A stretch of DNA of 64,000 bases from Cylindrospermum sp. NIES-4074 (GCA_003994795.1 AP018269.1:2421346-2485345); one strand, 5' to 3'; numbered from the stretch's first letter, positions 1 through 8,934 are shown. Notes: generated from the sequence alone by a model not told the origin. A program made the numbers and translations.

Positions 1-795
1 ATTTTATCGACAAAAGTTTTTACATCTAGCAATGCTATCTTCCCTATTTACTTGCTGTTATTGGAGATGGTAATTGCAGGTATAGCGGCTGGTTTATTGG
101 GCGTGACAGTGGGAATTCTGGCATTAAGATTGCGGGGAATTTATTTAGCGATCGCTACTATTGCTTTTGTGGAAGTTTTGCGTGTTTTTGCTCTCAATTG
201 GGAAATTACAGGGGGTGCTGTAGGGATTTTTGGGATTCCCCAACCTTTCTCAACCCCTATTGAATATTTATGGATTGCCCTACCGTTATTATTAATTAGT
301 ATGGTGTTGCTTTACCGTTTAGAACGTATTCGCGTAGGTAGGGCGTTTACTGCTATTCGTGAAGATGAATTAGCTGCGGGAGCAATGGGAATTGACCCCA
401 CTTACTACAAAGTTTTAGCTTTTACCTTGGGGGCAATTTTGGCAGGGATTGTGGGTGCAGTTAGCGCTCATTTCCTTAATACCTGGAACGCGCGACAAGG
501 GACATTTGATGCTAGTATTATCTACCTAACTTTTGTGTTAATTGGTGGTTCTAGAACTTTTTTGGGTTCTGTATTAGGAGGGATGGTTTTTACAGCTTTA
601 CCAGAAGTGTTGAGAAGTGTTGCTGATGCAGTTGATGAACGCACTTTAAACAATTTACACTGGTTAACGCAATTTCTGCGAGATGGGCGATTAATTATCT
701 TTGGTTCGCTGATTGTTATCTGTACTATCTTTTTTCCCCAAGGGTTGGTGACTCCTGATATCTTTAAAAAACGACGCAAGATTAAAGATAGATAA
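1..795 (+). CDS. livM: Branched-chain amino-acid ABC transporter permease (LivM type), 5' end outside window
   Basis: Inner-membrane permease of a hydrophobic or neutral amino-acid uptake system. The frame is open from base 1, so the true start lies upstream; 264 codons are visible, against roughly 300-350 for the family. Several hydrophobic segments are separated by the cytoplasmic loop holding EDELAAGAMGID and LIGGSRTFLGSVLGG, typical of LivM/LivH permeases. It is followed by two ATPase genes in the order permease-LivG-LivF, as in liv and nat operons. Family call is firm; the substrate (neutral amino acids as in cyanobacterial Nat, or something else) is inference, because the binding protein is not in view. 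Confidence 0.9.
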   Translation: MLSTKVFTSSNAIFPIYLLLLEMVIAGIAAGLLGVTVGILALRLRGIYLAIATIAFVEVLRVFALNWEITGGAVGIFGIPQPFSTPIEYLWIALPLLLISMVLLYRLERIRVGRAFTAIREDELAAGAMGIDPTYYKVLAFTLGAILAGIVGAVSAHFLNTWNARQGTFDASIIYLTFVLIGGSRTFLGSVLGGMVFTALPEVLRSVADAVDERTLNNLHWLTQFLRDGRLIIFGSLIVICTIFFPQGLVTPDIFKKRRKIKDR

Positions 796-853
796 AATAG
801 AAGTTGAGCAACTAAGATTTCGAGTAGCTTGTGAATTAATATGGCGCTAACAA

Positions 854-1645
854 ATGTCCTACAATATCCCAAAAACTAATAATAGTATTGTTTTAGAAGC
901 TAAGGCTTTAACTCGCCGCTTTGGGGGTTTAGTGGCGGTGAATAATGTCTCCTTTGCAGTCAATAAAGATGAAATATTTGGCTTGATTGGCCCTAATGGT
1001 GCTGGCAAAACTACACTTTTTAATTTGATTACAGGTTTCATTGCCCCTTCTAGCGGAGAGTTGTTATATCAAGGTGCAGAAATTTCCCAATTACGCCCTC
1101 ATCAAATTGCTGGTTTGGGTATCGCCCGCACTTTTCAAAATATTCGCTTGTTTGGGGAATTGTCGGCGTTAGAAAATGTAATTATTGCTCGACATTTACA
1201 TATAAAAAGTGGTATATTTACAGGAGTTTTGGGATTACCGCAAGCTGCTGGGGAAGAACACAAAAGCAGGGACAAAGCTTTAGAGTTATTAGAGTTGATT
1301 GGTTTAAGCGATCGCGCCGAGGAAAAGTCGAAAAACCTGGCCTACGGTGATCAGCGACGCTTGGAAATCGCCAGGGCCTTGGCTTTAGCACCGCAAATCT
1401 TACTCCTCGATGAACCCGCAGCAGGGATGAACCCCAGCGAAAAGCAGCAATTAAGCGAGTTTATCCGCGATTTGCGCGATCGCTTCAACTTAACGATTAT
1501 CCTGATTGAGCATCATGTACCCTTGGTAATGGGGTTATGCGATCGCATTGCTGTTTTAGACTTTGGACAGTTAATTGCTTTGGGTGAACCATCTGTAGTT
1601 AGAAATAACCCAGCTGTCATTGAAGCTTATTTGGGAAATGAATGA
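854..1645 (+). CDS. livG: Branched-chain amino-acid ABC transporter ATPase (LivG type)
   Basis: Cytoplasmic ATPase that drives the adjacent permease. Walker A GPNGAGKT lies at residues 46-53; the signature region is LAYGDQRRLEIARA, Walker B is ILLLDEPAAGMNP and the switch histidine sits in IEHH. The 263-residue length and the insert after Walker A are usual for LivG. It starts with ATG 58 bases after the permease stop and is followed closely by livF, so one operon is likely. HIP1-type octamers occur inside the gene, as expected for native cyanobacterial sequence. Confidence 0.93.
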   Translation: MSYNIPKTNNSIVLEAKALTRRFGGLVAVNNVSFAVNKDEIFGLIGPNGAGKTTLFNLITGFIAPSSGELLYQGAEISQLRPHQIAGLGIARTFQNIRLFGELSALENVIIARHLHIKSGIFTGVLGLPQAAGEEHKSRDKALELLELIGLSDRAEEKSKNLAYGDQRRLEIARALALAPQILLLDEPAAGMNPSEKQQLSEFIRDLRDRFNLTIILIEHHVPLVMGLCDRIAVLDFGQLIALGEPSVVRNNPAVIEAYLGNE

Positions 1646-1652
1646 GGATTTG

Positions 1653-1682
1653 AACCACAGATGAACACAGATGAACACAGAT
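1653..1682 (+). repeat. Dispersed repeat of the CACAGATGAACACAGAT type
   Basis: A direct repeat of the unit GAACACAGAT lies between livG and livF. Related copies occur near 13860, 14017 (inverted), 50098 and 52211. It carries in-frame ATG codons that can mislead start calling for livF. Confidence 0.8.
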
Positions 1683-1699
1683 TAATAAAAGAGATTATA

Positions 1700-2398
1700 T
1701 TGGAACTGCAAGACCTTGATGTTAATTATGGTGGGATTCAAGCACTCAAGCAGGTTAATTTAACAATTCAAAAAGGCGAAGTTGTCACCCTACTTGGTGC
1801 TAATGGTGCTGGTAAAAGTACCACACTCAGGGCTATTTCAAAAATAGTTAATCCTCAGAGCGGTGCAATTCTTTATAATGGACGTAATATTACTCGCCGT
1901 CAAGCCCATGAAGTAGTAGAGATGGGTATTGCTCATTCTCCTGAAGGACGTAGGGTATTAGCAAAGCAAACAGTTTTGGATAACTTATTATTAGGTGCTT
2001 ATATTCGCTCAAATCAAGCTGAGATTAAAGCAGATATTCAGCAGCAATTCGAGTTATTTCCCCGTTTAGCACAAAGACGCCATCAACTAGCAGGAACTCT
2101 CAGCGGTGGTGAACAACAAATGTTAGCCATTGCGCGGGCTTTAATGAGTAAACCAAAATTGTTACTATTAGATGAGCCTAGTTTAGGTTTAGCCCCAGCG
2201 ATTGTCTTAGAAATCTTCTCAATTATTGAAAACTTGCGGGGTTCAGGCGTTACCATTTTATTAGTTGAACAAAACGCTAATTTGGCTTTACAAATTGCCG
2301 ATCGTGGTTATGTTCTAGAAGCTGGTTCTATCACTTTAACAGGTATAGCGTCAGATTTAATTCATGATGAGCGAGTTAAAAAAGCTTATTTAGGTTAA
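1700..2398 (+). CDS. livF: Branched-chain amino-acid ABC transporter ATPase (LivF type)
   Basis: Second ATPase of the amino-acid importer. It shows Walker A GANGAGKS, signature LSGGEQQ, Walker B LLLLDEPSLGLAP and the LivF-specific GIAHSPEGRRV segment. I prefer the TTG at 1700 (MELQDLDVNYGG): the frame is open to an ATG at 1661, but that ATG and the next codons lie in a dispersed repeat, homologous proteins begin near LELQDL, and a purine-rich AAAAGAGA precedes the TTG. Gene order and close spacing place it in the operon with the permease and livG. Confidence 0.9.
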   Translation: MELQDLDVNYGGIQALKQVNLTIQKGEVVTLLGANGAGKSTTLRAISKIVNPQSGAILYNGRNITRRQAHEVVEMGIAHSPEGRRVLAKQTVLDNLLLGAYIRSNQAEIKADIQQQFELFPRLAQRRHQLAGTLSGGEQQMLAIARALMSKPKLLLLDEPSLGLAPAIVLEIFSIIENLRGSGVTILLVEQNANLALQIADRGYVLEAGSITLTGIASDLIHDERVKKAYLG

Positions 2399-2426
2399 TT
2401 TAATAAAACTTTAATGAGTTCGTAAA

Positions 2427-3080
2427 ATGGAGTCACAGACTATGCAAATACAACTCGAACAAATCATAGTTCCACCAGGTCAGCAAGTGCTATTGAGAAA
2501 TGTATCATGGCAGATGTTTGAGGAAATGTTGGAGGAGTTAGGAGAAAGTCGTGCGGCTCGAATTTCTTATAGTAATGGAATGTTAGAAATAATGACACCT
2601 TTGCCTGAACATGAAGATAATAAAGTAATTATTGGCAATTTGGTGGAAATTCTGCTGGAAGAATTAGATATTGAATTTAGAAATCTTGGTTCCACTACAT
2701 TTAAAAATGACTTAATGAAGGAGGCTGTAGAACCTGATGAATGTTTTTATATTCAAAATGAGGCGGCTATTAGAGGTAAGAAAAGGATAAACTTAGAAAC
2801 AGATCCACCTCCTGATTTAGCAATTGAAATTGATATTACCTCTCGCACTCATTTTGGTAATTACGAAGTTTTGGGAGTGCCTGAACTTTGGCGTTATGAT
2901 GGGCGTAAATTAGAGATTAATGTGTTAGAAGGTGGCAAGTATTTTCAGTCAAATATTAGTCATAACTTTCCCCAATTCCCGCTGATTAATGCCATTCCCC
3001 AGTATATTGAGCAGAGTAAAGTCACAGGCAGAAATGCCACGATGAAAGCTTTTAGAAATTGGGTGAGAGAGCAATTATAG
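2427..3080 (+). CDS. Uma2 family (DUF820) putative PD-(D/E)XK endonuclease
   Basis: A 217-residue member of the Uma2 family, very abundant in cyanobacteria and of unknown cellular role. The restriction-endonuclease-like core is visible: PDECFYIQN, then PPPDLAIEIDITS with the acidic E-x-D positions, then the YEVLGVPELWRYD strand that ends the fold. Two in-frame ATGs (2427, 2442) could start it. It follows livF by 28 bases but is functionally unrelated. Family is clear from motifs; nuclease activity is inferred from the fold. Confidence 0.85.
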   Translation: MESQTMQIQLEQIIVPPGQQVLLRNVSWQMFEEMLEELGESRAARISYSNGMLEIMTPLPEHEDNKVIIGNLVEILLEELDIEFRNLGSTTFKNDLMKEAVEPDECFYIQNEAAIRGKKRINLETDPPPDLAIEIDITSRTHFGNYEVLGVPELWRYDGRKLEINVLEGGKYFQSNISHNFPQFPLINAIPQYIEQSKVTGRNATMKAFRNWVREQL

Positions 3081-3209
3081 TCTTCTCACCTGGATAATGT
3101 GGGTGAAAAAGCCATACAATATTGAGCTTCAGATATAATAAATTTAATGATGATAAATAATGTCTGATTTGGAAAATAATAAAATTAGCAAATTACTAAG
3201 TGTAAAATA

Positions 3210-4316
3210 ATGGATTTTGCGAATTTAAGAACAACTGGTGCCGGTTGGGAATTTGCGACTGAAGCGGATTTAGAAGATTTTGTTTGGGCTAATTTAAAGC
3301 AACTTTTTGGATTAATTCCCCTAAAGCGACAATTTTATGTCAAGGGTCAAATTTGCGATATTCTAGCATTGCGTGAAAATAAACAATTAGTAGTTTTAGA
3401 ATTAAAAAATGCTGAAGATAGATATATTGTTCAGCAGCTAACTCGTTATTATGAAGCGTTACGGGAAGAAAAGCCTTTACAGGATGAGTTTGACTATAGA
3501 CAACCAATTGAGTTGATAGTTATTACACCTAATTTTCATCGAGATAATTTTACAGATAGAAAGTATAGCCATCTATCTATTCAATTTTTAGGCTTTGAGA
3601 TATTGGTGACTGGTAAAGACTTATATTTAGAATTAAAAGATTTAGATAATAGCAAAGTTTCAAAAATAGAAATTCCTCATCAACTAAGAGAGGGTAATCA
3701 GGATATACCTGCACCTCCTAGAGCATTCGTTAACCGAATAGCTAAATGTTCTACTGAACAACAGGAGGAAATAACAAAAATTCGTCAAAAGATTCTCGGT
3801 TGTGATAACAGGATGCAAGAAATGTCTTTTGCTTCTAGTATCAAATATGGAAATGGGAATAGTAAAGCAAGTAAATTTTGTGCTGAATTTTATTTTGATA
3901 GTAAAGGGGTTCCAATTATATTTTTATGGTTAGGATTAAAAAATAATAGAAGTGAACGCATTGGTAGGGCAAGGATTTGGACAGATTGGCAAGGTAATGC
4001 TTTGTTAGAGGGGTATGTACCTAGTGGAATTGGTGACAAAATTACCTTATATAAAAAAACACTTGCTAAGAAAATAGAAAAGTTAAATAAACTTTCAAAT
4101 GAACCTGTTCAAACCACTGGCTTTAAATATTTTCGCCAACATTGCAAAGACATAAATAAAGTAATTAGAAAACTTAATAATCATGAACTGATACTTTATG
4201 AAGAATATAAGCTACTAGAAGTGGATCTTACAGGATATGCCATTGGTAGTAAAGGATATGTTGTATTTGACTTCGGTGAGTATGAAGCTCTAGATGGATT
4301 CGTTGAATTAGCGTAA
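3210..4316 (+). CDS. RecB/NucS-like nuclease-domain protein, 3' end altered by an IS insertion
   Basis: A 368-residue protein with an N-terminal PD-(D/E)XK nuclease-like domain resembling DUF91/NucS: D50 in QICDILAL, E64-x-K66 in VVLELK, then Q75 in RYIVQQLTRYYEAL. The C-terminal 200 residues are not recognised. The TAA stop belongs to the terminal inverted repeat of the IS66 element starting at 4313. Joining across the element and its 8-bp target duplication restores a frame that would add eight residues (LEKWLKRL) and stop at 5893-5895. The protein is therefore shortened by eight residues and may still fold. Its substrate is unknown. Confidence 0.72.
   Translation: MDFANLRTTGAGWEFATEADLEDFVWANLKQLFGLIPLKRQFYVKGQICDILALRENKQLVVLELKNAEDRYIVQQLTRYYEALREEKPLQDEFDYRQPIELIVITPNFHRDNFTDRKYSHLSIQFLGFEILVTGKDLYLELKDLDNSKVSKIEIPHQLREGNQDIPAPPRAFVNRIAKCSTEQQEEITKIRQKILGCDNRMQEMSFASSIKYGNGNSKASKFCAEFYFDSKGVPIIFLWLGLKNNRSERIGRARIWTDWQGNALLEGYVPSGIGDKITLYKKTLAKKIEKLNKLSNEPVQTTGFKYFRQHCKDINKVIRKLNNHELILYEEYKLLEVDLTGYAIGSKGYVVFDFGEYEALDGFVELA
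4305..4312 (+). repeat. Left target-site duplication of IS66 copy 1
   Basis: GAATTAGC immediately left of the element; the same eight bases follow its right end at 5860. Eight base pairs is the usual duplication for IS66. Confidence 0.92.
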
Positions 4317-5859
4317 GGATTCAGGTCTAAACTGGAGGTATTAAAGAAGGGGTCTGCACAGCAGTGTTAACTATGGCTTTTATAGCCTGCTCAAAAAACT
4401 CAATTACAGAACGTCCTTGACGACGACAAGTTTGTATGACCGTCAATAAATTGGCAGTATCTTGGAACCGCTCCATAGAACGGGAACCTCCACTAACTTT
4501 TCTTTTTGTTACTGCTAAACGTAACGTTCGTTCTGCTAAATTATTATCAGGCGGTATCTCTGGGTGGTCTAAAAAATACCACCACTGATGAGCTTTATTC
4601 CGCAAGGAGCGTAAAAGTTTACTGGCTTCCCCTCCGGCTTTATCAATCCATATTTTGATAGAAGATTCAACTTTTGTTTTAAACTCGGATGTCCAACTCA
4701 AGAATTCAACAATGTTTTGAGTTTGTTGGAATAAAGCATAGTTTTTAAAGGCTTCATCTATCAGGTTGATAAATTTTGCCCCAATCTCTTGGTTATTTAA
4801 GCCTGGAAGCTTAATTAGTTTCTTGAAGTGACGGCGTAAATGTGCCAGACATTTCTGTTGGGCTTTTACTGGATAACCATTATACGCGCTATAGTCATCA
4901 GAACTAAGTACACCTTCGTAGCTCGAACCCAGGAGAGATTCTAATTCGGCGCGAGAACGAGTATCAGCAGCATGAAATAAAGCGAAGTCGGTGTTGGCAA
5001 AAATCCATAACCATTCTTTTACCCCTTTGACTACCCAAGGTGTTTCATCCGAATGGATATTTGGCTGGGTTTGTTTTATCCACTCTTTAAGCAAGTCAAT
5101 ACTTTGAGCTACTGCACCATCTATTCGTTCATTCGTGGCTACTAAGGTTCCCACCCCGATTTCTATTTCACCCAGTTCCCACAATAGTTCTTGTTGTTTT
5201 TCATAAGATAAATGACCGTAATTATTTATCCATCCCAAGAAAGCTTGTAGTCTAATTCCTATATCTTGCCCTGGTACCATCTCTGGAGACCATTCTGCTG
5301 TTTGCGTTTCGCCACACTCGCTGCAAATGCACGTATATCTTTGATATTCTACTATTTCGATTGGCCTCTCCACCAACTGTGCTACTTGCTGTGTTTCGAT
5401 TTTTATTGGTTCGGCACGAAATTCTCTCTGACCACAGCAACTACACATTTGAGGTCGTAATATCTCAAACCTATCTACTCGACCAAACCCCTTTCTCGTT
5501 TTTCCTGGATGCCCTGGTTGTCCTCCTGGTTTCCGTTTTGCAGCCTCACTCTCTTCTGGTTTATCCTCTTGTTTGTTTTCGGGTTTTTTGAGGATGTCTC
5601 CCGACGGTGGTTTTGATGATGTTGTGCTGTCTAAATCTCTACTAACTTTTAGTTTCTCTATTTCTTGTTGTAGTTCTATTACTTTGGATTTTAGCTGAAC
5701 TATAGCGTTTGCCTGCTCAATAATCATCTCTACCAGCTGCTCTGTCGCCAACTGTCTCAAGGTCTCACTCTCTAGTTTTGGAGGCAAGTCTTTTTGCATA
5801 CCTTTTATACTCCCCCTCTCATATCACACTTGTCAATACCCCCTGACCTGAATCCTTAC
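4313..5859 (-). mobile_element. IS66-family insertion sequence, copy 1 (complete, 1547 bp)
   Basis: The element is bounded by perfect 15-bp inverted repeats, GTAAGGATTCAGGTC at 4313 and its complement ending at 5859. It is flanked by an 8-bp duplication and carries a single transposase gene on the minus strand. No tnpA/tnpB accessory genes are present, as in the ISBst12-like subgroup. A second copy of exactly the same length, encoding the same protein, lies at 53096-54642 in the opposite orientation, which points to recent transposition. Confidence 0.95.
4327..5799 (-). CDS. IS66-family transposase (TnpC type)
   Basis: A 490-residue DDE transposase. An N-terminal coiled coil (about residues 25-55) is followed by a low-complexity KKPENKQEDKPEES linker and the GGQPGHPGKTRKG motif. 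Next come paired cysteines of a zinc-binding region (CSCCGQ, CICSECGE) and the catalytic core with HSDETPW, SSDDYSAYNGYP and CLAHLRRHF. The C-terminal block has NLAERTLRLAVTKRKVSGGSRS. Full length and identical in protein sequence to the copy at 53156-54628. The coding frame is intact, so the element is probably active. Confidence 0.95.
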   Translation of the reverse strand: MQKDLPPKLESETLRQLATEQLVEMIIEQANAIVQLKSKVIELQQEIEKLKVSRDLDSTTSSKPPSGDILKKPENKQEDKPEESEAAKRKPGGQPGHPGKTRKGFGRVDRFEILRPQMCSCCGQREFRAEPIKIETQQVAQLVERPIEIVEYQRYTCICSECGETQTAEWSPEMVPGQDIGIRLQAFLGWINNYGHLSYEKQQELLWELGEIEIGVGTLVATNERIDGAVAQSIDLLKEWIKQTQPNIHSDETPWVVKGVKEWLWIFANTDFALFHAADTRSRAELESLLGSSYEGVLSSDDYSAYNGYPVKAQQKCLAHLRRHFKKLIKLPGLNNQEIGAKFINLIDEAFKNYALFQQTQNIVEFLSWTSEFKTKVESSIKIWIDKAGGEASKLLRSLRNKAHQWWYFLDHPEIPPDNNLAERTLRLAVTKRKVSGGSRSMERFQDTANLLTVIQTCRRQGRSVIEFFEQAIKAIVNTAVQTPSLIPPV

Positions 5860-5867
5860 GAATTAGC
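5860..5867 (+). repeat. Right target-site duplication of IS66 copy 1
   Basis: GAATTAGC directly follows the right inverted repeat. The next 28 bases are the displaced tail of the nuclease gene, ending in TAA at 5893-5895. Confidence 0.92.
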
Positions 5868-5960
5868 ATTAGAGAAATGGCTAAAAAGGCTATAAGAAAA
5901 GTATTATTGTTCCCATCCTCAATATTTCAGTATATTATCTCCATTCTTCTCATTTCTCTC

Positions 5961-6008
5961 TGCGTCCTCTGCGCCTCTGCGGTATGCCTCCGGCACGCTA
6001 CGCGAACG
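5961..6008 (+). repeat. Dispersed repeat with CTCTGCG units and GGCACGCTACGCGAAC
   Basis: Overlapping CTCTGCG/CCTCTGCG units run into TATGCCTCCGGCACGCTACGCGAACG. Similar strings occur at about 13925-14000 and 57975-58000, always between genes, so this is a dispersed non-coding repeat. Confidence 0.7.
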
Positions 6009-6139
6009 TTTAAAAACAAAATTAGTTAAAATTCGACAAAATCTTACACAAATTATTATATATTTAGAATTGCACGCTGCTTTTTAAGTGTTTATATTTG
6101 TATAGCTGCAAAATTAGATTTGTTTCAGTATTTAAACGC

Positions 6140-6787
6140 ATGAGTCAAATAATCTGGATTGCAAGACACGCCAACCGCCTTGATTTCGTAAACCCTGATT
6201 GGTTTCTCACAGCCGAGAGACGCTATGATCCACCTTTATCTGATGATGGAATGGTGCAAGCGCAACACTTAGCTAAACGGTTGCAAGGAGAAAAAATTGC
6301 TCATATTTTTGCTTCACCTTTTCTGCGAACAGTACAAACAGCAAACGCAGTAGCAGAGGTGTTAAATTTGCCTATTCAGCTAGAAACTGGGTTGAGTGAA
6401 TGGCTAAATCCAGAGTGGATGACAGAAGAACCTGAAAGACTCTCAACTCCAGCTTTAGCTGAATTATTTCCTAGAATTGATATCAGCTATACTTCACGCA
6501 TTGCTGCTAAATATCCCGAAACTCAAGATAAAGTACGGGAACGTTCTGGGCAAATTGCTAGATGTCTAGCTGCTGAATTCTTCCCAGAACATATCCTATT
6601 AGTAGGTCATGGTGCATCTGTATTGGGAGCAGCGATGGGGTTAGTTGGGGAAATTGCCAAAACAGAAGTTAAAGCTTCTTTGTGTTCCTTAGTAAAAGTC
6701 GTGCGTCAAGAATCAGAATGGTTGCTAAAACTAAAGGGAGATACTTCCCATTTAAGCCAAATTGAGGAAGTAGTTAGATTTGTTTAA
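6140..6787 (+). CDS. Histidine phosphatase family protein (phosphoglycerate-mutase fold)
   Basis: A 215-residue protein from the ATG at 6140 (MSQIIWIARHAN). The frame continues upstream to 6098, but the extra residues (MYSCKIRF...) do not resemble the family. The RHA triplet carries the phospho-accepting histidine; the second catalytic histidine is in LLVGHGASV, and FASPFLRTVQTA matches the conserved SPxxRT motif. Substrate cannot be read from sequence; many cyanobacterial members are unassigned phosphatases. It lies upstream of glk on the same strand with a 72-base gap, so co-transcription is possible. Confidence 0.85.
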   Translation: MSQIIWIARHANRLDFVNPDWFLTAERRYDPPLSDDGMVQAQHLAKRLQGEKIAHIFASPFLRTVQTANAVAEVLNLPIQLETGLSEWLNPEWMTEEPERLSTPALAELFPRIDISYTSRIAAKYPETQDKVRERSGQIARCLAAEFFPEHILLVGHGASVLGAAMGLVGEIAKTEVKASLCSLVKVVRQESEWLLKLKGDTSHLSQIEEVVRFV

Positions 6788-6859
6788 AACCCGGTAGGAA
6801 TTTCTGAACAGTATTTTCACCTGACCAGGAAAAAAATAACTCATTGGCTGATAATTTTT

Positions 6860-7885
6860 ATGACATTGTTACTAGCTGGAGATATCGGCGGTACGAAGAC
6901 TATTTTGCGATTGGTTGAAACAACAGACTCACAGGGTTTACATACTCTGTTTGAGAAAAGTTTCCACAGTCGGGACTATCCCGATTTAGTGCCATTGGTG
7001 CAGAAGTTTTTGCTCAAAGCTAACTCAGCGACACCAGAAAAAGCTTGTTTTGCGATCGCAGGGCCAGTGGTTAACAATACTGCTAAGTTGACTAATTTGG
7101 CGTGGTTTTTGGATACTGAACGTTTAGTACAACAACTCGGTATTCCCTCTATTTCCCTGATTAATGACTTTGCTGCCATTGGCTATGGTATTTTTGGTTT
7201 AACCAAACAAGATTTGTTAACTTTGCAACCTGGGTTACACCGACCAGAAGCCCCGATGGCTGTAATTGGTGCGGGGACTGGGTTAGGGCAAGGATTTTTA
7301 ATTAAACAGGGAAACCATTATCAAGTTTTTCCCTCAGAAGGTGGACACGCGGATTTTGCTCCCCGGAACGAGTTAGAGTTTCAACTGATGAAATACCTGC
7401 TGGATAAACATGATATCCAGCGTGTGTCTGTTGAACGGGTGGTTTCGGGACTGGGAATTGTTTCTATTTACCAATTTTTGCGCGATCGCCAATTAGCCAC
7501 CGAATCCCCAGATATTGCCCACATCGTCAGAAGTTGGGAACAAGAAGCCGGAAAGCAAGATAAAACCGTTGATCCAGGTGCTGCGATTGGTACTGCTGCA
7601 ATCCAAGGACGCGATCGCCTTTGTGAACAAACCCTGCAACTCTTTATTGAAGCCTATGGTGCAGAAGCAGGTAATCTAGCCCTCAAACTCCTACCTCATG
7701 GAGGATTATACATTGCTGGTGGCATCGCGCCCAAAATCCTCCCCTGGATGCAAAAAACCAGTTTCCTCTTAAATTTCACCCAAAAAGGCAGAATGCGCCC
7801 CCTTCTCGAAGAGATACCTGTGCATATTATCCTCAATCCACAAGTGGGGCTAATTGGTGCTGCTTTGTGCGCTGCTAGATTGTAG
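6860..7885 (+). CDS. glk: Glucokinase
   Basis: ATP-dependent phosphorylation of glucose to glucose 6-phosphate in the cytoplasm. The 341-residue protein shows the phosphate-binding LLLAGDIGGTKT at the N-terminus, LINDFAAIGYG, the GAGTGLGQGF motif, the glucokinase hallmark SEGGHADFAPR with the metal or sugar-contacting acidic and histidine residues, and GGLYIAGGIAPK near the end. All fit the bacterial Glk (ROK-unrelated) family. It may serve use of imported or glycogen-derived glucose; no sugar transporter is adjacent. Confidence 0.93.
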   Translation: MTLLLAGDIGGTKTILRLVETTDSQGLHTLFEKSFHSRDYPDLVPLVQKFLLKANSATPEKACFAIAGPVVNNTAKLTNLAWFLDTERLVQQLGIPSISLINDFAAIGYGIFGLTKQDLLTLQPGLHRPEAPMAVIGAGTGLGQGFLIKQGNHYQVFPSEGGHADFAPRNELEFQLMKYLLDKHDIQRVSVERVVSGLGIVSIYQFLRDRQLATESPDIAHIVRSWEQEAGKQDKTVDPGAAIGTAAIQGRDRLCEQTLQLFIEAYGAEAGNLALKLLPHGGLYIAGGIAPKILPWMQKTSFLLNFTQKGRMRPLLEEIPVHIILNPQVGLIGAALCAARL

Positions 7886-7968
7886 CTAAAATCCCCCCTT
7901 TTCAGAAGCATTAGAGGGAATCTTTAATAACTTAGGACTAAAGCTGCGTGTCACACTCAAGGTCTCTT

Positions 7969-8034
7969 GTAGGGTGCGTCAGATGCCGAAAATCTGTTGA
8001 TTGTTACCGAATTATCGAGTCTGACGCACCCTAC
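7969..8034 (+). repeat. GTAGGGTGCGTCAGA hairpin repeat, copy 1 (MITE-like)
   Basis: A 66-bp unit with near-perfect inverted ends (GTAGGGTGCGTCAGA and TCTGACGCACCCTAC) lies in the gap between glk and the next gene. A same-length relative lies at 44952-45017. Both are followed within about 45 bases by TGCGTAAGTCCT. This suggests a small non-autonomous mobile unit with nested palindromes. Confidence 0.75.
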
Positions 8035-8143
8035 AAAGCCATGCCAGTTGCGTAAGTCCTGTAACTGAATCTTCCTAACTGAAACTGTATTGAGTTATAA
8101 CTAGCAGCATCAGTAATATCAGCATCTTCTAAATGCACAAACT

Positions 8144-8914
8144 ATGACTCTCAAAGTTTTGTTATCTTTCCTAGCTGTCACTTTTGTATATAGTGGTTCT
8201 GTCATAGCCGAAGCGCGTCAACCCAAAACTCCAGTTTCTAGTGCTAAACGAACGGTTGTCCAAAAGAAACTACCTGTTGTCTCTAAAAAAACAACTGTTA
8301 CTCAAAAGAAATTAATTATTGTCCAAAAGAAACCTACCTTTCTGCAAAAGAAAGTAATTATTGCCCAGAATAAACCTACTGTTTTTCAAAAGAAACCAAC
8401 TATTCTCCGAAAGAAACCTACTGTTGCTAAAGTAGTGCAGCCAAAATGGAAAATATTTACAGCCCCAGATGGAGGGTTTACTGTTTTAATGCCTGGAAGA
8501 CCCAAAATAGGAACTCAAACTCAAAAAACCTACATGGGGGAAATAAATGTAGCAGTATTTGCAGCCCAACCACCTAAACAAGAAGTAGCGTATATAGTTA
8601 CTTACAATGACTTTCCTTATAACTTTGCTCAAATGAATAGCCCCCAAGACATCTTGAAAAAAACACAAGATTCGGCTATAAACACCACAAAAAGTAAATT
8701 AGTCAGTGAGCGTAATATTCGCAGTTCAAATGGTCATCCAGGCAAAGAAATTGAATATGTCGATGCCGGAGGCAAAGTTACTACAACTAGGATGTATATA
8801 GCTGATGGGCGCTTATATCAAGTAATGGCTATAACATCTAAAAAGCAGAATCAGACTTTAGCTAAAACCATTAAGGGGTATTTAAACTCTTTCAATATAG
8901 TTCTGAAAAAGTGA
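8144..8914 (+). CDS. Exported protein with lysine-rich QKK repeats, unknown function
   Basis: A 256-residue protein with a clear signal peptide (residues 1 to about 23, MTLKVLLSFLAVTFVYSGS). Residues about 36-95 are a degenerate repeat of roughly seven to eight residues around V-x-Q-K-K-P-T, very basic and low in complexity. The C-terminal 150 residues form a predicted globular domain (FTAPDGGFTVLMPGRPK ... TTTRMYIADGRLYQVMA) of a kind I have seen in cyanobacterial exported proteins without assigned function. The repeat could be a spacer or bind anionic polymer in the periplasm; that is inference. Confidence 0.7.
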   Translation: MTLKVLLSFLAVTFVYSGSVIAEARQPKTPVSSAKRTVVQKKLPVVSKKTTVTQKKLIIVQKKPTFLQKKVIIAQNKPTVFQKKPTILRKKPTVAKVVQPKWKIFTAPDGGFTVLMPGRPKIGTQTQKTYMGEINVAVFAAQPPKQEVAYIVTYNDFPYNFAQMNSPQDILKKTQDSAINTTKSKLVSERNIRSSNGHPGKEIEYVDAGGKVTTTRMYIADGRLYQVMAITSKKQNQTLAKTIKGYLNSFNIVLKK

Positions 8915-8934
8915 TTGATTTCCCCCCTAACCTC

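Noticed and set aside
1661-1699. ATG at 1661 as the livF start
   Set aside because: The codons belong to a dispersed repeat found elsewhere in non-coding DNA; the family-like start is the TTG at 1700.
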